A DNA stretch of 42,775 nucleotides from NCBI GenBank assembly GCA_037447655.1, contig JBBHKE010002378.1, positions 17,501-60,275 of the forward strand. The letters run 5' to 3'. The first letter of the stretch is position 1, and every line of letters begins with the position of its first letter. Below the pieces are notes generated by a model. It was not told where the DNA came from. It saw nothing but the letters and a program-made list of their open reading frames with translations, and made no database searches. Positions 1-11,216 of this stretch are shown in pieces. A program made the position numbers and the translations under genes. The stretch comes from Zygnema cylindricum (Eukaryota; Streptophyta; Zygnematophyceae; Zygnematales; Zygnemataceae).

Positions 1-2290
1 TTCCCTCCCTTTGATAGATATAAGATGCAACGCTTCCTTTTCCGTCCACCGATCATTTGGTCCATCCGATTCTTTCCTTCTTCTCCTCCGTTTCTTCTTC
101 GAAGGAAAAAATATATTTTCCTTCTCCCTATTAAGACCCTGTCCGGTTTCATTTCCAACGCCTTGACTAGGAATGATTTCAGCATTCCCCAAACGGTGAT
201 TTAACGGCTCCATGGATTGATGACCTCTGTGTAAAATAGCGTTGCTGGAAAATGGGTTAATTGTTTGGGTATTGTTCGGAAATGGAAAATTTGTTTGGGT
301 ATTGTTTGGAAGCGGAAAATTTGTTTGGGTATTGTTCAGAAAAGGAAAATTTGTTTGGGCATTGTTCGGAAATGGAAAATTTGTTTGGGTATTGTTTGGA
401 AAAGGGAAATTTATTTGGCTACTGCTCATAAACGGGTTAAATGTTTGGGTGTTGCCCGAAAACAGGTTTAAGGTTTGGGTATTGCTCGAAATCGGGTTAT
501 TTTTTTTAGTATTATTAAAAAACTCTTGCTCCATCGGAACCGGAAGAAGAGCGGAAAGTGGAACTGAAGGAGGAATTGGTACTTTTTCAGATGATGGAGC
601 CCATGGAAGACTTTCAAGGAGCCTCCGTTGTAAATCCTGATTTCCTCCTCCTCCTCCTCCTCCTCCTCCTCCTGCCAGGTTCTTACTTCCTTCTCTGAAC
701 TGAGTCACGCTCGCAGTAATTTCATCCCTCTCACCCTCTCCCTTCCTTTTCTCTGCCTGTTCCTTTTCTGCCCCTCCATCCACCCCTTTCTCCATGTTGC
801 GCTTTTCCTTTCCCTCTTCCTGTCCCTTCTCCTTTCCCTCTTCCTGTCCCTTCTCCTTTCCCTCTTCTTGTCCCTTTTCCTTTCCCTCTTCTTGTCCCTT
901 TTCCTTTCCCTCTTCTTGTCCCTTTTCCTTTCCCTCTCCCACTCCCTCTCCGTGTGTTTTTTTCTCTTCCTTGTCTCCCTTCCCCTGTCCTTTTCCCTCA
1001 ACCTCTCCCACTCCCTCTTCCTTCTCGTGTCCCTTTCCTTTTCCCTCTCCCTTCCCTCCTTCTCCTTCTCCCTCTCCCACTCCCTCTCGTTTCTCTCCCT
1101 CACCGCCAATTTCGCTCTCATCTCTCCTTTCCCCTTTCTCGCTCTGGCTTTCCCCCTCTCCCGTTTTGTCTCCCTTTTCTTCTCCCTCTCCCTCTTCCTC
1201 TCCCTCTTCCTCGCCCTCTTCCTCTGCCACGACTTCTATCGCATGCCTTGGAAGAGCAATTTCCTTCCCTTCCATGGCTTTTTCCAAGGCCTCATATATT
1301 CTTTGTAAAAATTTCCCGGGCAAAGGCACATTCGATCTTTCCGAGGAAGACATTTCCCAATAAGATTTCCCAACTTTATTGGCACTATACTCCTTGATTT
1401 TTTGAAATCCTTTAATATGTTCTCCCATTTGTGTTTACACCTCGTAGGGTGTTTCAGAAATCCATGCTGGCTTTGTAACTCACTCGCAATCAAACCCCAT
1501 TTCTCGTCGCTCGGTTGATGTCTCCCTGTCAAGTCATTGTCCTTTTCGTGTTTTATCTCCTTCGCCTTCACATAGATAAGAGTTAGCGTTTCCGTTTCCG
1601 TCCACCGATCAAAAAGTCCTGCTGTTCCTTTCCGTTCTTTCCGTCCTTTCTTTCCTTTCCAGTTTTTTCTTTCTCCATTTGATTTTTTTGTCGAGCTTCG
1701 TCTTTTTCGATTAAATCATTTTTTTTAGACCTTTTCGCAACCTGCGTAGTTTCTTCTCCACTAGTCCCAGTAAAAGGACTTCCCACATTCTGAGGAAGGT
1801 TTACTGGACCCAAGGCTTGATGTCCTAAACTTGAAACCATTTGACTCAATGACATGTGAATTCTTTGAGCATTCGTGAAACCTCCTTGCTGTCCTGGACC
1901 TGGAAACGGAACTGAACCTCCTCCAGGAACTGGAAACGGAACTGAGCCTCCTCCATGAACTGGAAACGGAACTGAGCCTCCTCCAAGAACTGGGAACGGA
2001 ACTGGGCCTCCTCCAGGAACTGGAAACGGACCTCTTGGAACCGAATATGGAACCCCTGGAACTGTAAACGGAACTGACCTCGGAACTGTTCCTTTCTCTA
2101 CAGGTATACCCCACGGAATACCTCCGAGGAACCTCCAGTCCTGATTTTCTCCTCCTGCCATATTTTTATGTTTTTCTTTCCGAGCAGTCTCTTTCACATT
2201 CTTTCCTTCTTCTTCCTCTTGAAGCTCTTTAGAACCAGGTGGAAACACGCCTTGTCGTTTCGCCAGTCCGAAGGTATTCCCTACCGACAT
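1..2290 (-). CDS. Two-domain trihelix (GT-2-like) transcription factor, partial, two apparent frameshifts
   Basis: Probable nuclear DNA-binding transcription factor of the plant trihelix/GT family. The ATG is at 2290-2288. In coding order it has an E/K-rich start, a Pro/Gly segment with about four 10-residue repeats of the PVPGGGSVPF type (about 2040-1890), a basic linker, and a trihelix domain (about 1607-1380) with the motifs DRWTETETL, DEKWGLIASEL and RCKHKWENILKDF. An acidic E/G/K region follows, with an EEGKEKGQ array, then a Gly run, five NFPFPNNTQT-type repeats, a basic KKKRRRRK cluster, and a second trihelix beginning DRWTEKEALHLI at 51-1 and cut by the window edge. From 1397 to 1 the frame is open for 465 codons. 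To join the parts, one base must be missing in the T-run 1398-1403 and one in the A-run 1611-1615. I infer sequence error or recent pseudogenisation; an intron is less likely because both joins fall inside homopolymers. Confidence 0.78.
243..410 (-). repeat. 30-bp tandem repeat coding NFPFPNNTQT units
   Basis: Five fairly regular copies, with more degenerate ones on either side, of a 30-base unit that reads NFPFPNNTQT in the trihelix frame. The result is an Asn/Gln/Pro-rich low-complexity segment just before the second trihelix domain. The matching place in the first half of the protein holds a different 10-residue repeat (1890-2040). Confidence 0.85.
799..933 (-). repeat. 24-bp tandem repeat coding EEGKEKGQ units
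   Basis: Five adjacent copies plus a partial sixth of a 24-base unit read on the minus strand as GKEKGQEE. It stays in frame with the trihelix gene on both sides, so it is a coding minisatellite in the acidic linker between the two trihelix domains. There are no spacers between units. Confidence 0.85.
1890..2040 (-). repeat. 30-bp tandem repeat coding PVPGGGSVPF units
   Basis: About four or five 30-base units, read on the minus strand as Pro/Val/Gly/Phe decapeptides in the N-terminal part of the trihelix gene. Small changes between units (PVP, PVL, PVH) show that it is an evolving minisatellite. Confidence 0.8.
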
Positions 2291-2424
2291 AATTTTGTTG
2301 TTGAATTACTGTTATCTGCCAAACAAACGATGTGTATATATAAAAAAAAACGATGCACATATATATCAGTTGTGAATTTCCTTGCAAAGTTGTGCTGAAC
2401 TACTGTACGGTAAACGATTAAGGT

Positions 2425-2555
2425 CATCCAGAGGTAACCTAAAAAAGTCGTCGAGTAACCCTAAAAGAGTTTGTCGGGTAACCCTAAAAGAGCTCAAGTA
2501 ACTCTAAAAGAGCTCGTCCAGTAACCCTAAGAAAAATCATCGAGCAACCTAAAAA
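2425..2555. promoter_or_regulatory. Degenerate repeat of telo-box-like motif upstream of the trihelix gene
   Basis: About five degenerate copies, spaced roughly 25-31 bases, of a unit like GAGTAACCCTAAAAGAGCT. They lie 140-270 bases upstream of the trihelix ATG. The TAACCCTAAA core resembles the plant telo-box found in promoters of growth-related genes. A promoter role is inference from motif and position. Confidence 0.45.
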
Positions 2556-3782
2556 ATCCTCCTCTAAGATTATGGTTTCTTACTCCTTCATCTCAGCTCC
2601 TTCTATTTCACTTGCCTTCTGTCTTTCACCTCTTCTAAATTTCCCCTCTTTTGTCTCTTCTTAAAAGGCTGCTGTTGAATATGGAGGAGAGGACGGTGAT
2701 TTAAACTGCAAGTGTTGACAATAGTCTCAGAGAAGTGATACAGTAAATTAGCAAAGAACGTCAAAGGAAAGGAAGGCGAGAGATGTATTTTATCTCATGG
2801 AAGAACTAAAGCTGCCAATCTTACTGTCCACGCTAATTAGGGTAACTGACTTTCCTGCATCCGACTGCACAGAGAGAGAGAGGCCAACGAGTTCTACCTT
2901 CACAAACTGACAAGTTTTGTTTCATTCGGAATCCTTTGTGTTGTTTTGAAAGAAAGGGACTACAATCTTGAGAAGGTCTATTTAAAAAAAGGAACTGGCG
3001 GCAACTTCAGTTTGAGATTTGAATTCCTCCAAGATTCAAATGAGGAAAACTAATACGTTGCAAGCGCAGTGGTGCGGGGAGTTACAAGCCGAAATACTCT
3101 AAAGAGTTTCAAAACCAGCTTTTTAGTTTTTACTGGGATTGGTTGGTACCAGTAACAGGCAAAATTGAAAAGGCAGGCAAGATAGTGAAATACTGCATAG
3201 TTAGGAAGGTGTGGTAAGTTGGTAGGTGGTACTGCTAAGGACGGAGGTGAGGAAAGTAACTAACTAAGGATGTCAGCAGGGAAATACGATCGCCCCGAGA
3301 GATTTTACTACAATCACGCAATCAGTTCGTACGCACTAAAGTTTGTAAGGTCAGCTGCACAGATCCACAGAAATTATGCCACGTCACCTTGTCAAATGGT
3401 AACAGGGTAACAGCGTACACCAATCATACGCTATCAGCTCTTCAGAGTTTAAAGCTACAGTGCGTAGTGTGGTTTCTGAATTATTGTGGTCTATACAAGA
3501 TCGAGTGCGCAAGCACTACTAGCCTACGTGGAGGATATCGGTCCGTTCAAATTCTCGTTTTATTACCAGTGCGCTGGGGAATTGTTGCTGGTAAACTCCA
3601 GGTTTTTTGCAGCCTTTTCTATCCGTACTGTCAGTGTTGTGAGCAAACATTTTGTAGCAGAAAACTTTCTGCGTTTATACACCTTTTAACAGCAGTTTGA
3701 ACTTTTTTTAAAACACGGCAACTCTCCGGACATTGCTGTACTGTACTGTAGTACATATACGAAAGGACATGTGTAGAGAGAC

Positions 3783-3813
<31 letters not shown>

Positions 3814-4288
3814 ACAGTTTTATTGAAGAAAAATCACCTGCAAGCCGTAGGCAAATGAGAGGAAAAAAATCAAAATAAGAGAAATAAATAGCTACATAAA
3901 TAAATAAAGAAAGAAACAAACAACAAACAAACAAAAAAAGTTTTTGAAAGTTACCTGTGAGAATCGTAACGAAAAAATCAAATCGGTTTTGTCCCGATCT
4001 CCAGTATGTATTAAATCCAAAAACAGAAATTTTTAAAGACATTTCCAAAACATAAAGCCAACCTGTAAAAAAAAAAAAAAAAAAAAAATTGAAAGAAAAA
4101 CATGTCATTCAAACAAATTATCATAGCGAGTATGGTACGTCCACGTAACCCATAGCATATTGTACGATGGAAAATGGCGAGTTTAAGCTCGAAAAAAGGT
4201 TTTCACAACTATTTGAACGAATAAACTACCATAAACCGTTTAATATTTTTCGGGATACCAGAGAAAACACATCACTGGTACACTGGTA
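2556..4288. other. Intergenic stretch without recognisable gene
   Basis: No exon with convincing protein similarity is visible. It contains a GA-type microsatellite at about 3776-3812 and an A-run of about 23 bases at 4066-4088. Short open frames here have no domain I recognise and are bounded by stops in all frames. Confidence 0.6.
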
Positions 4289-4837
4289 CACCGCCAATCG
4301 CTATTAGAGTAAATAACGCTAATTCGGTGTCCTTTTTTCAAAAAAAAAACCTGAAATACAATCCATAATTCTATTTTTCCCATTATTCTAATTAGTTTTC
4401 TTTTTCAATTAGCGTTAGTAATGGAAGTACACTGCGATGGAAATAATGTGGCGTACGGACAAAGTGTATCCGTACGAAATAGTACTTTGTGAATTACAAA
4501 GGCATAAAAAGACACTTAACATTATTGTGTGAATGTGCACTGGAAGAAAGAGACGCAAACTCGACGACAAAAATCACGTTCTCATATGTTCGTCCGTCGA
4601 CCGTGTGAACAGCACGAGGGCGTACGAATTGTCAGATTTTGTAGGAGTACACATATTAATGTAGACATCGAAAGGTCTGGTATTTATTATTCAGGACAAC
4701 CCAAATTAGTGAATTACAGTTAGGGAATATTTAGTATATATATTTATTTTCAAAAAAAAGAAAATCCTGATTAGTGTTAATAACACTAATTTTTTTTTAC
4801 GCTATTTATTCCTCTACTCTAATAGCGATTGACGGTG
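4289..4837. mobile_element. MITE, CACC-ended TA-flanked family (copy 1)
   Basis: A 549-bp element bounded by inverted termini of the form CACCGCCAATCGCTATTAGA and flanked on both sides by TA. The subterminal parts carry reiterated TTAGAGTAAATAACG-like words. Its interior matches, in inverted orientation, the element at 37029-37547. It has no coding capacity. A TA flank with short inverted repeats fits a Tc1/mariner-type (Stowaway-like) non-autonomous element; the superfamily assignment is inference. Confidence 0.75.
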
Positions 4838-6090
4838 TAGTATGATCTTCAAGAAGATTTGATTCCATTCCTTGGTTAAAGAGTGCAAAACGTGCGATTG
4901 GCAAAACCAATCATAATACAAAATGCGAAAAAAACAAGCAGGAAACATATAAAGACTCCAAGAGCCAATGGTAAAGCGGCAAAACCGTCTGAGTACAAAA
5001 CTACAACGCATTGTACGGAAACGGTGGACTCGTCCTGCCCGATAACAGTACGGCGTGCTTGTGGAGGGAATCTTTGGTAGAGAAATACTAGATTGATCTT
5101 CTCATCGTGGCATTTCCTAGCTGGTGCCAGGGAGGCAGACGAAGTCTCATGATGTTAGATAGATTCGGTACTCCTGGAAAGCACACGTGTGATGTCACCG
5201 GTCGCACATGCAAAGCACGTGGTCCAATCCGGCAATACCTGCCTACTGGATATTCAACCTACCTTGATGTGGCAACGTGCGAATCAAGGCGCGGAGTGCG
5301 GATTTAACGAGTGAATTTCCGCTCGCACGGAATCTGCCTACATTTTTGCTTTGAGACTTGCTGGTCGACACCCCAAATTGCTAAGTAGACAGCCACCCCC
5401 TAGAAGATCCTTAACGAAAGAAGTACAGTACTGTACAGTACACTTTGATGACACCCGCTGCGTCATGAGGGTGTCCACCTAAGCCCGTCAAAAATTTGGG
5501 TCCGTACTGACGACGGCAAACATTCTTTCAGACGACGCGCGCAGAAACGCCGCCGCTTATAACATGTAGGGAAGTACAGTTTGCAAGATTCAGAACTGTA
5601 CTGGAGTGGTATTTCAGTATTTGAACTGATGTCAATGTTACAACTTCGTTCGAAGCGTACTCATCGTACAATAACGTAAACAATCAGAATCGTATTTAGT
5701 TTTACGTACGCAAGGCAGGCTGTATAAAGTATAAACAAATCAGCCCGACCGAACCGACAACCGCTAACACCCTCTCTAACGAAATGCGTTGAAACGCCGT
5801 CGCGAGGAGGTACAGCGATACACGTGGCGTGGCTATGATATCAGTTTTATAGCTTCGTTCTAAAGTCTAAACTTCACGTACTAACGTAAACAATTCGAAT
5901 CCTACTTGGTATTACACCCCAAGCAGGCTGGTATGAACAAATCAGAAGCAAGATTTGCGCGTGGATCTATATCAGCTTCATGTCCCGTAAAGGTCCAACC
6001 TGCTGTTCGCTCCAGTTTTTTCTTACGGTAGATTCAATTTCCCGAAAGAAAATACCGTTTCACGGGGCTCTTCTCTCAGCTCGTGCACTA
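4838..6090. other. Intergenic stretch, no recognisable gene
   Basis: I see no domain-bearing open frame or structural RNA. A short palindromic run of GTACAGTACTGTACAGTAC type lies near 5425-5445. The rest is unclassified sequence, part of which may be old transposon. Confidence 0.5.
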
Positions 6091-6590
6091 CACCGCGAAT
6101 CGTAATTAGAGTAAATAACGCTAATTCAGTCGCCCTAAATTTCGACTCTATCACGTTAAATAGAGTAAACGATTCTAACTTTTTCATTATACTATTTAAG
6201 GTACTTTTTGAATGAGCGTTAATAACTCTAATACAGTGCCGTTTTAAATAGTGTGGCGTACGGTCGGTGTCTGACCGTGCAAAATTGTGCTTTATTAATT
6301 AAAAAAGTACAAATAATGATTTGATACAGGCCGTTATCATGTAACTGCGTTTTAACAAACCGCGTAGTGCAAACGTCACAGTGACGATAAATTGTACGTT
6401 TTGTCAAATTCTGTACACATACCTAATTTACAGTGGAGATATTTAGGGCGTCAAATTATAAAACTTAAATAAATTAGAGTAAATTCCTTTTTGAAAAAAT
6501 CCTATCACACAAATTAGAGTTCATAACTCTAATTATTTTTTTCTCTTTTTTTACTCTAATTTCTTCTTTACTCTAATTACAATTCGTGGT
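6091..6590. mobile_element. MITE, CACC-ended TA-flanked family (copy 2)
   Basis: Left terminus CACCGCGAATCGTAATTAGA, preceded by TA. The right terminus is the imperfect inverse ending in TTCGTGGT and followed by TA. The element is 500 bp and non-coding. Its interior (GTAGTGCAAACGTCAYAGTG words) recurs at 14600-14992. Confidence 0.75.
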
Positions 6591-7034
6591 TAGCAATACA
6601 CTACTGTATACCGTGAGTGGCTTTTAGTGTTAAGAAATTATTACTGTAAATAAATAAGCAGTGTTTTTAACGTTATCATGATACAGGCCGTTATCATGTA
6701 ATTGCGTTTTAACAAACCGCGTAGTGCAAACGTCATAGTGACGATAAATTGTACGTTTTGTCAAATTTTGTACAAATACCTAATTTACGGTGGAGATATT
6801 TAGGGCGTCAAATTATAAAACTTAAATAAATTAGAGTAAATTCCTTTTTGAAAAAATCATATCACACAAATTAGAGTTCATAACTCTAATTATTATTTTC
6901 TCTTTTTTACTTTAATTTCTTCTTTACTCTAATTACAATTCGCGGTTAGCAATACACTACTATATACCGAGAGTGGCTTTTAGTGTTAAGAAATTATTAC
7001 TGTAAATAAATAAGCAGTGTTTTTAACGTTATAT
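6323..7034. repeat. 357-bp tandem duplication covering the right half of a MITE plus flank
   Basis: Bases 6323-6679 are repeated at 6680-7034 with only scattered differences and a period of 357. The unit begins GATACAGGCCGTTATCATG and ends near GTGTTTTTAACGTTAT. It contains the right half and right terminus of the MITE at 6091-6590 plus about 85 bases of flanking DNA, so it duplicated after the MITE inserted. Confidence 0.85.
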
Positions 7035-7960
7035 TAGGTCTCATGATCTCGAGCCAAGGAAACGTTAACTCTAATTAACACACTTGACACTAATTTCGAT
7101 ACACAATCTCATAGTGTAGTTGTTATAGTCGGTTTTTACATAGTTTGTGTTTGAATATGGGAGAACTGGTTCGCATGATTTTCCCCCATCTTTATTAATA
7201 AGAATCAGATATGAGTTAGCGTTATTGTGTCGATGCCACTTCCTTTATATTCTCGACAACATTTTCTAAAGATTTTTTGTAATTTGGTATACTTGTGTCA
7301 TGCAATGACACATTTCGTACACTACAGTGTTTGGAAATTTGTCTAAATTAGTGTAATTGACTTTAATTAAATAAAACCTATATTGACGTAAATAAAAATA
7401 GTGTTGATAACTCTATTTTAGAAAAAAACGTGTATATGGTGTTATTAACATTGTAAGCGATTCACGATGTACTCCCACAAAACGCCTGAAACCAGGTTCC
7501 ACCTTTTTTAATATTAGATAACAACTTTCATGTGCAACAACGCATATTTAAGTAATTAGCACCCGTTTAAGTTCGTGGTCTCTTATATGTGCTACCTATT
7601 AGTCATTCACTTACTCGTTTACGTTCATATTTTGGGCCAGGTTATGTTTGAGTTTGCTTCGCCCCTTCGCTTAGGCACCCGCGTTATGTTTTCAACAAGC
7701 CTTTTAACACAACGGGGATTCATTTATTTTTTTACTAACGTGGGGGCGAAAGTACTATAGGGCATTATTTGGTTCGCGATGTAATGGTTGTAATTGGCGC
7801 CAAAGCGGGCTACAATGTAAAATAAAAGGTCTATTGTACACTCCCCCTTGCTTCTAAATATACTGGTTTGGGAGAGAGAGCGAGGGAGAGAGAGAGAGAG
7901 AGAAAAGGGGGGGGGGAGAGAGAGACGGAGAGAGAACACATGTCTACATTTTGCACATAC
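7035..7960. other. Intergenic stretch with GA microsatellite
   Basis: No gene is recognised. A GA-rich simple repeat lies at about 7872-7935, inside what may be the first intron of the candidate exon at 7961-8173. Confidence 0.5.
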
Positions 7961-8173
7961 CTGCTTCGTTTGTATGTCGAGCTCCTTTAAGCCGCGTTTT
8001 CTGCACCACTTTGCCACCAACAAAACATACTTCGAATTCTCCGAATCGTCGACTTGAAGCGACAATTGACAACTTTGAGAAGTTTCGAATGACGAAGGTG
8101 ACGAATGAGACAAACTTGCTTCTCGGAGAAGAGAGCAAGACCAGCATCCATGGCTGTCCTTCTCTTCCCCCAT
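7961..8173 (-). CDS. Possible first exon of an unknown gene
   Basis: An ATG at 8173-8171 in good context opens a 71-codon frame. It ends exactly at a strong donor, CAG then GTATGTGC, at 7960. The predicted peptide begins with a Ser/Cys-rich stretch and ends with a charged segment containing KYVLLVAKWCRKRGLKELD. I do not recognise the family. A telo-box-like GGGATTAGGGTT lies about 55 bases upstream on the same strand. No downstream exon was identified; the region below is simple repeat and transposon. It may be the 5' end of a gene broken by insertions, or a chance open frame. Confidence 0.35.
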
Positions 8174-8567
8174 GGCTGAAGGGTCTCTCTTCCCAGTTTA
8201 CAAAACCCTGTTCCTTAACCCTAATCCCTTTTGCCTTTGTGCACTGGAGTATAATCGTATACACGACAGAAAAAGGCAGAATTTGAGGTTCGCTATTCGC
8301 GAGGAGAACATGTTCAAAGCATACACCGCACTAAATAGAGTGCTGCATCAAATTGCGTATTATATTCTGCGTGCGGTATGGAACGGATCGGTGATTGGAC
8401 GCAATTGTGTTCTAATACGGTATAAAGAAATTCCTTTTGCCGTACCGTAATGTACTTTTGACTCTTGAGGACCGTACCACATGGGTAGTCGTACGGTTCT
8501 CAGATATTGTTAATTCCGTTTTACTTTAATCCGTTTTATTGAACGCGCGTTCTACCGTTAAACAAAG
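8174..8567. other. Upstream region of the candidate exon, otherwise unassigned
   Basis: It carries the telo-box-like AACCCTAATCCC near 8217-8230. At about 8314-8331 there is a TACACCGCACTAAATAGAGT-like word that may be a lone terminus of the CACC MITE family. Nothing else is assigned. Confidence 0.4.
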
Positions 8568-8801
8568 TACGAAATAAATTTTCATACGTGGCATGCCACT
8601 CTACAATCTACATACAATTAAAATTATACTACAATATAATATAAAGTACTATTATAGAGCATACTTTATTTTTTTCCACTTATCGCCGATAAGGAATTTG
8701 TTGGTCTCGGAGCGTTATATCGGGACCCCTCAACGTTCGATAACCGATAACTATCGATATCGGTTATAATTCGATAAGTTTTGACCCGATACACAACACT
8801 A
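8568..8801. mobile_element. Right-end fragment of the TAGTGTTG-ended hAT-like element family
   Basis: About 234 bp that match the right part of the fuller element at 16401-17222: the shared words include TGGCATGCCAC, GGAATTTGTTGGTCTCGG and the terminus GATACACAACACTA. The subterminal DNA is rich in TATCGATA-type words. No left terminus is nearby, so it is truncated. Confidence 0.65.
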
Positions 8802-9011
8802 ACAGAAATACTGTTAGTATTTTGACGCGTAAAGCAACCGGGGTAAAGATTTTTTAACATATTTTTGTTCCTTCCGTCTTTTCTTTTTCATTTTTGCTTT
8901 GCCCTTTTTCTAAAAGGGGAAAGCATTGTAGTCGCCTTCGTCTCTGGTGTCAACGAGAATTGATCGTTGATTTTTTTGTTTGAGATCTTGAGCCGTTGAA
9001 TGTTTTGAGTT

Positions 9012-9304
9012 TTGGAAAAATGGGAAAACGATGTCATAAATTTTGGGATCCGTACGCCATATTTCATAAAATGACAAAATACGCGGCGGTGACGGTTGGG
9101 ACGGTCGGTTTCGAACGTTTTGGAGCGTAGCGTCGGAAAAAAAATGCAGTTTTAAGCGTCAAAACCTGACAGCTGCGAATACCGAACAGCAACTGCCGTC
9201 CGCCATCGGACATCATGTTCGGAATGCACTTTTTCGTTTTTGAAGAATTACGAAACGAAGCGCACGGACGTAAACCGTACAAGATAGTTTTACCTCGCAA
9301 ACTT
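9012..9304. repeat. Dispersed repeat, about 290 bp (copy A)
   Basis: Closely matches 11538-11828 in the same orientation. It starts at GGAAAAATGGGAAAACGATG and ends near GCAAACTTA. It is probably transposon-derived, since the same terminus-like sequence recurs beside other elements. Both copies hold short open frames that differ by shifts, so I do not call a gene. Confidence 0.7.
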
Positions 9305-9402
9305 ATGAACAATCTAGACGACCAATCAGGTAAGAGAACATGTAATGTAAAAAAAAAAAAAAATACCGATGGAAAAAATAAAAATACAAACAAATAAATG
9401 TG

Positions 9403-10815
9403 CTAAACTTCTAATACTAATAACCGTGTTAATACTAATTAAACACTATTAATAACTGTACTAACACCACACCGTCGATCGTATTTAGCGTGTATAAATT
9501 ATTAGTGTGTAGAACAACTTAGTGTCATGTACACTATTTTTGACTTAGAAAAAATTCGAAAAAAAAGTTGTGCACTAATTTTTCAACGAACGCCAATATG
9601 GGTACAGCTGATTTGTCGAGAGGATATTCACAGTAATATAGTTAAAAGTATAAACTCTGAAAATTCGTATACTGTCCATACTTTCACTCTAATTAATTCC
9701 TAACTCTAATTTCGGTTTTTTAGGGTGTAGGCAATACGCGACAAATAAATGTACACTAAAACAGGTACAAGTAGGTAATCTTTTAAATCGTACACCGAAT
9801 CGTGATTGTATCCTATTTAGGATTAACTCCCATTTGGGTATATTTTTGGCAAACTCGTTTTTACTTTAATTCACAGGGCAATTTTTCGCGTGATAGCAAA
9901 TATTTTATTAAAATATCCCTACTTGTATAATGAAAAAGTACATTTTTATACGCACCGACACCTTCCGTACCCCACACGAATAAAGAAAAACATAAATTAA
10001 AATGGTGTACACAAATTGTTCTTCTCGAAATTAGTTTACAATCAAAATTAGTATCATTTAACCTATTTGAAGTAAAACCATCAAAACTTAGGGGCGTCGA
10101 ATTAGTGTTCAACACGCTAAATACGATCGACGGTGTAATTATAATTATAGAGACAAATAACTGTGTTGATATATTAATTGTATAGACTAATAATCATGCT
10201 TACACTAGTTATACATACTAAAAGCTGTAATGGTACGAATTGTACATACTAATAACTATAGTCTTACTAAATTATACAGACTAATAATTGTGTTAGTACT
10301 AATGATACAGACGAATAGTAGGACTAATACCAAGTATACATTACTTGAAACTGCTCACTTTATATTACTAACCATTGTACCAACACTAATTCTACATTAC
10401 TAATAACTGCACTAACACTAATAACACAGAGTAACAACTGTATTAACAACAATTATAAAGACTAGTAACAGTACCTATACTAATTATTTGTACAAATAAG
10501 CATACCAGTACTGGTTATACGTAATATTAATTGTGCTAATACTAATTATACAGACTAATAACTGTTTACACTAACTCATTAATGTACTAATATATATTCT
10601 ACATATTAATAACTGTACCTATACTATTTATACTAATTATAGAGACAAAAAACCGAGTTAATACTAATTATACGGACGAATAATTGTAGAAGTAATTATT
10701 ATATAACGATTGTCCTAATACTAATTATACATAACTAAAAATTGTCGCTATACTAATGATACAGTATTAGAAGTGCGCTAATACTAATTGTATAGACTAA
10801 TAACTGTGTTCACGC
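9403..10815. repeat. Degenerate 31-bp minisatellite, interrupted by a MITE
   Basis: Imperfect tandem units close to ATACAGACTAATAACTGTGT continued by TAATACTAATT occupy 9403-9469 and 10137-10815. They are split by the MITE at 9470-10135. Divergence between units is high, so the array is old. Confidence 0.75.
9470..10135. mobile_element. MITE, CACC-ended family (copy 3), inside a minisatellite
   Basis: A 666-bp element with matching inverted termini CACCGTCGATCGTATTTAGC. The right flank is TA and the left is CA, presumably a decayed TA. It is non-coding. Confidence 0.8.
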
Positions 10816-11216
10816 GAAGTTCAGAAAATTCAAGATTTTTACAATCCTTCTCCTCCCGTCTCTCTCCCGTTTTCTCCTCCATTCCATTCATTTAAAGTTT
10901 AAATCTTTATATATACAAAGCTTTTTAGCCTGTATGGTGTCAGTATGGTTTCTGTAGGTCAGACTGCAACACAATTAACATTAAAATCTAAACATTCATA
11001 AAAAGTTGCAAATGTAAAATTAAGTTGTCAAAAAAAAAGACAACCAAGAAAACGGTGAGGGTAAAGAAACCTTGGGAGTGAGCGGCGACTAGCAGCGGAA
11101 GGAGGTTGTCAAGAAAAACAAGGATAAAAGAAGAGCCTTTGCTTGGGAAAGTTTTGCTAGGTTTATCAAATTTTTGGGACGCTGAAAGTGGAAGGAAGAG
11201 ATGATTCGTGTGAGGT

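Noticed and set aside
799-933. CRISPR-like array
   Set aside because: The 24-base repeats are directly adjacent without spacers and code in frame within a eukaryotic gene.
705-1308. Long open frames on both strands rich in Ser/Phe/Pro or Arg/Glu
   Set aside because: They are shadows of the acidic E/G/K-coding repeat of the trihelix gene in other frames.
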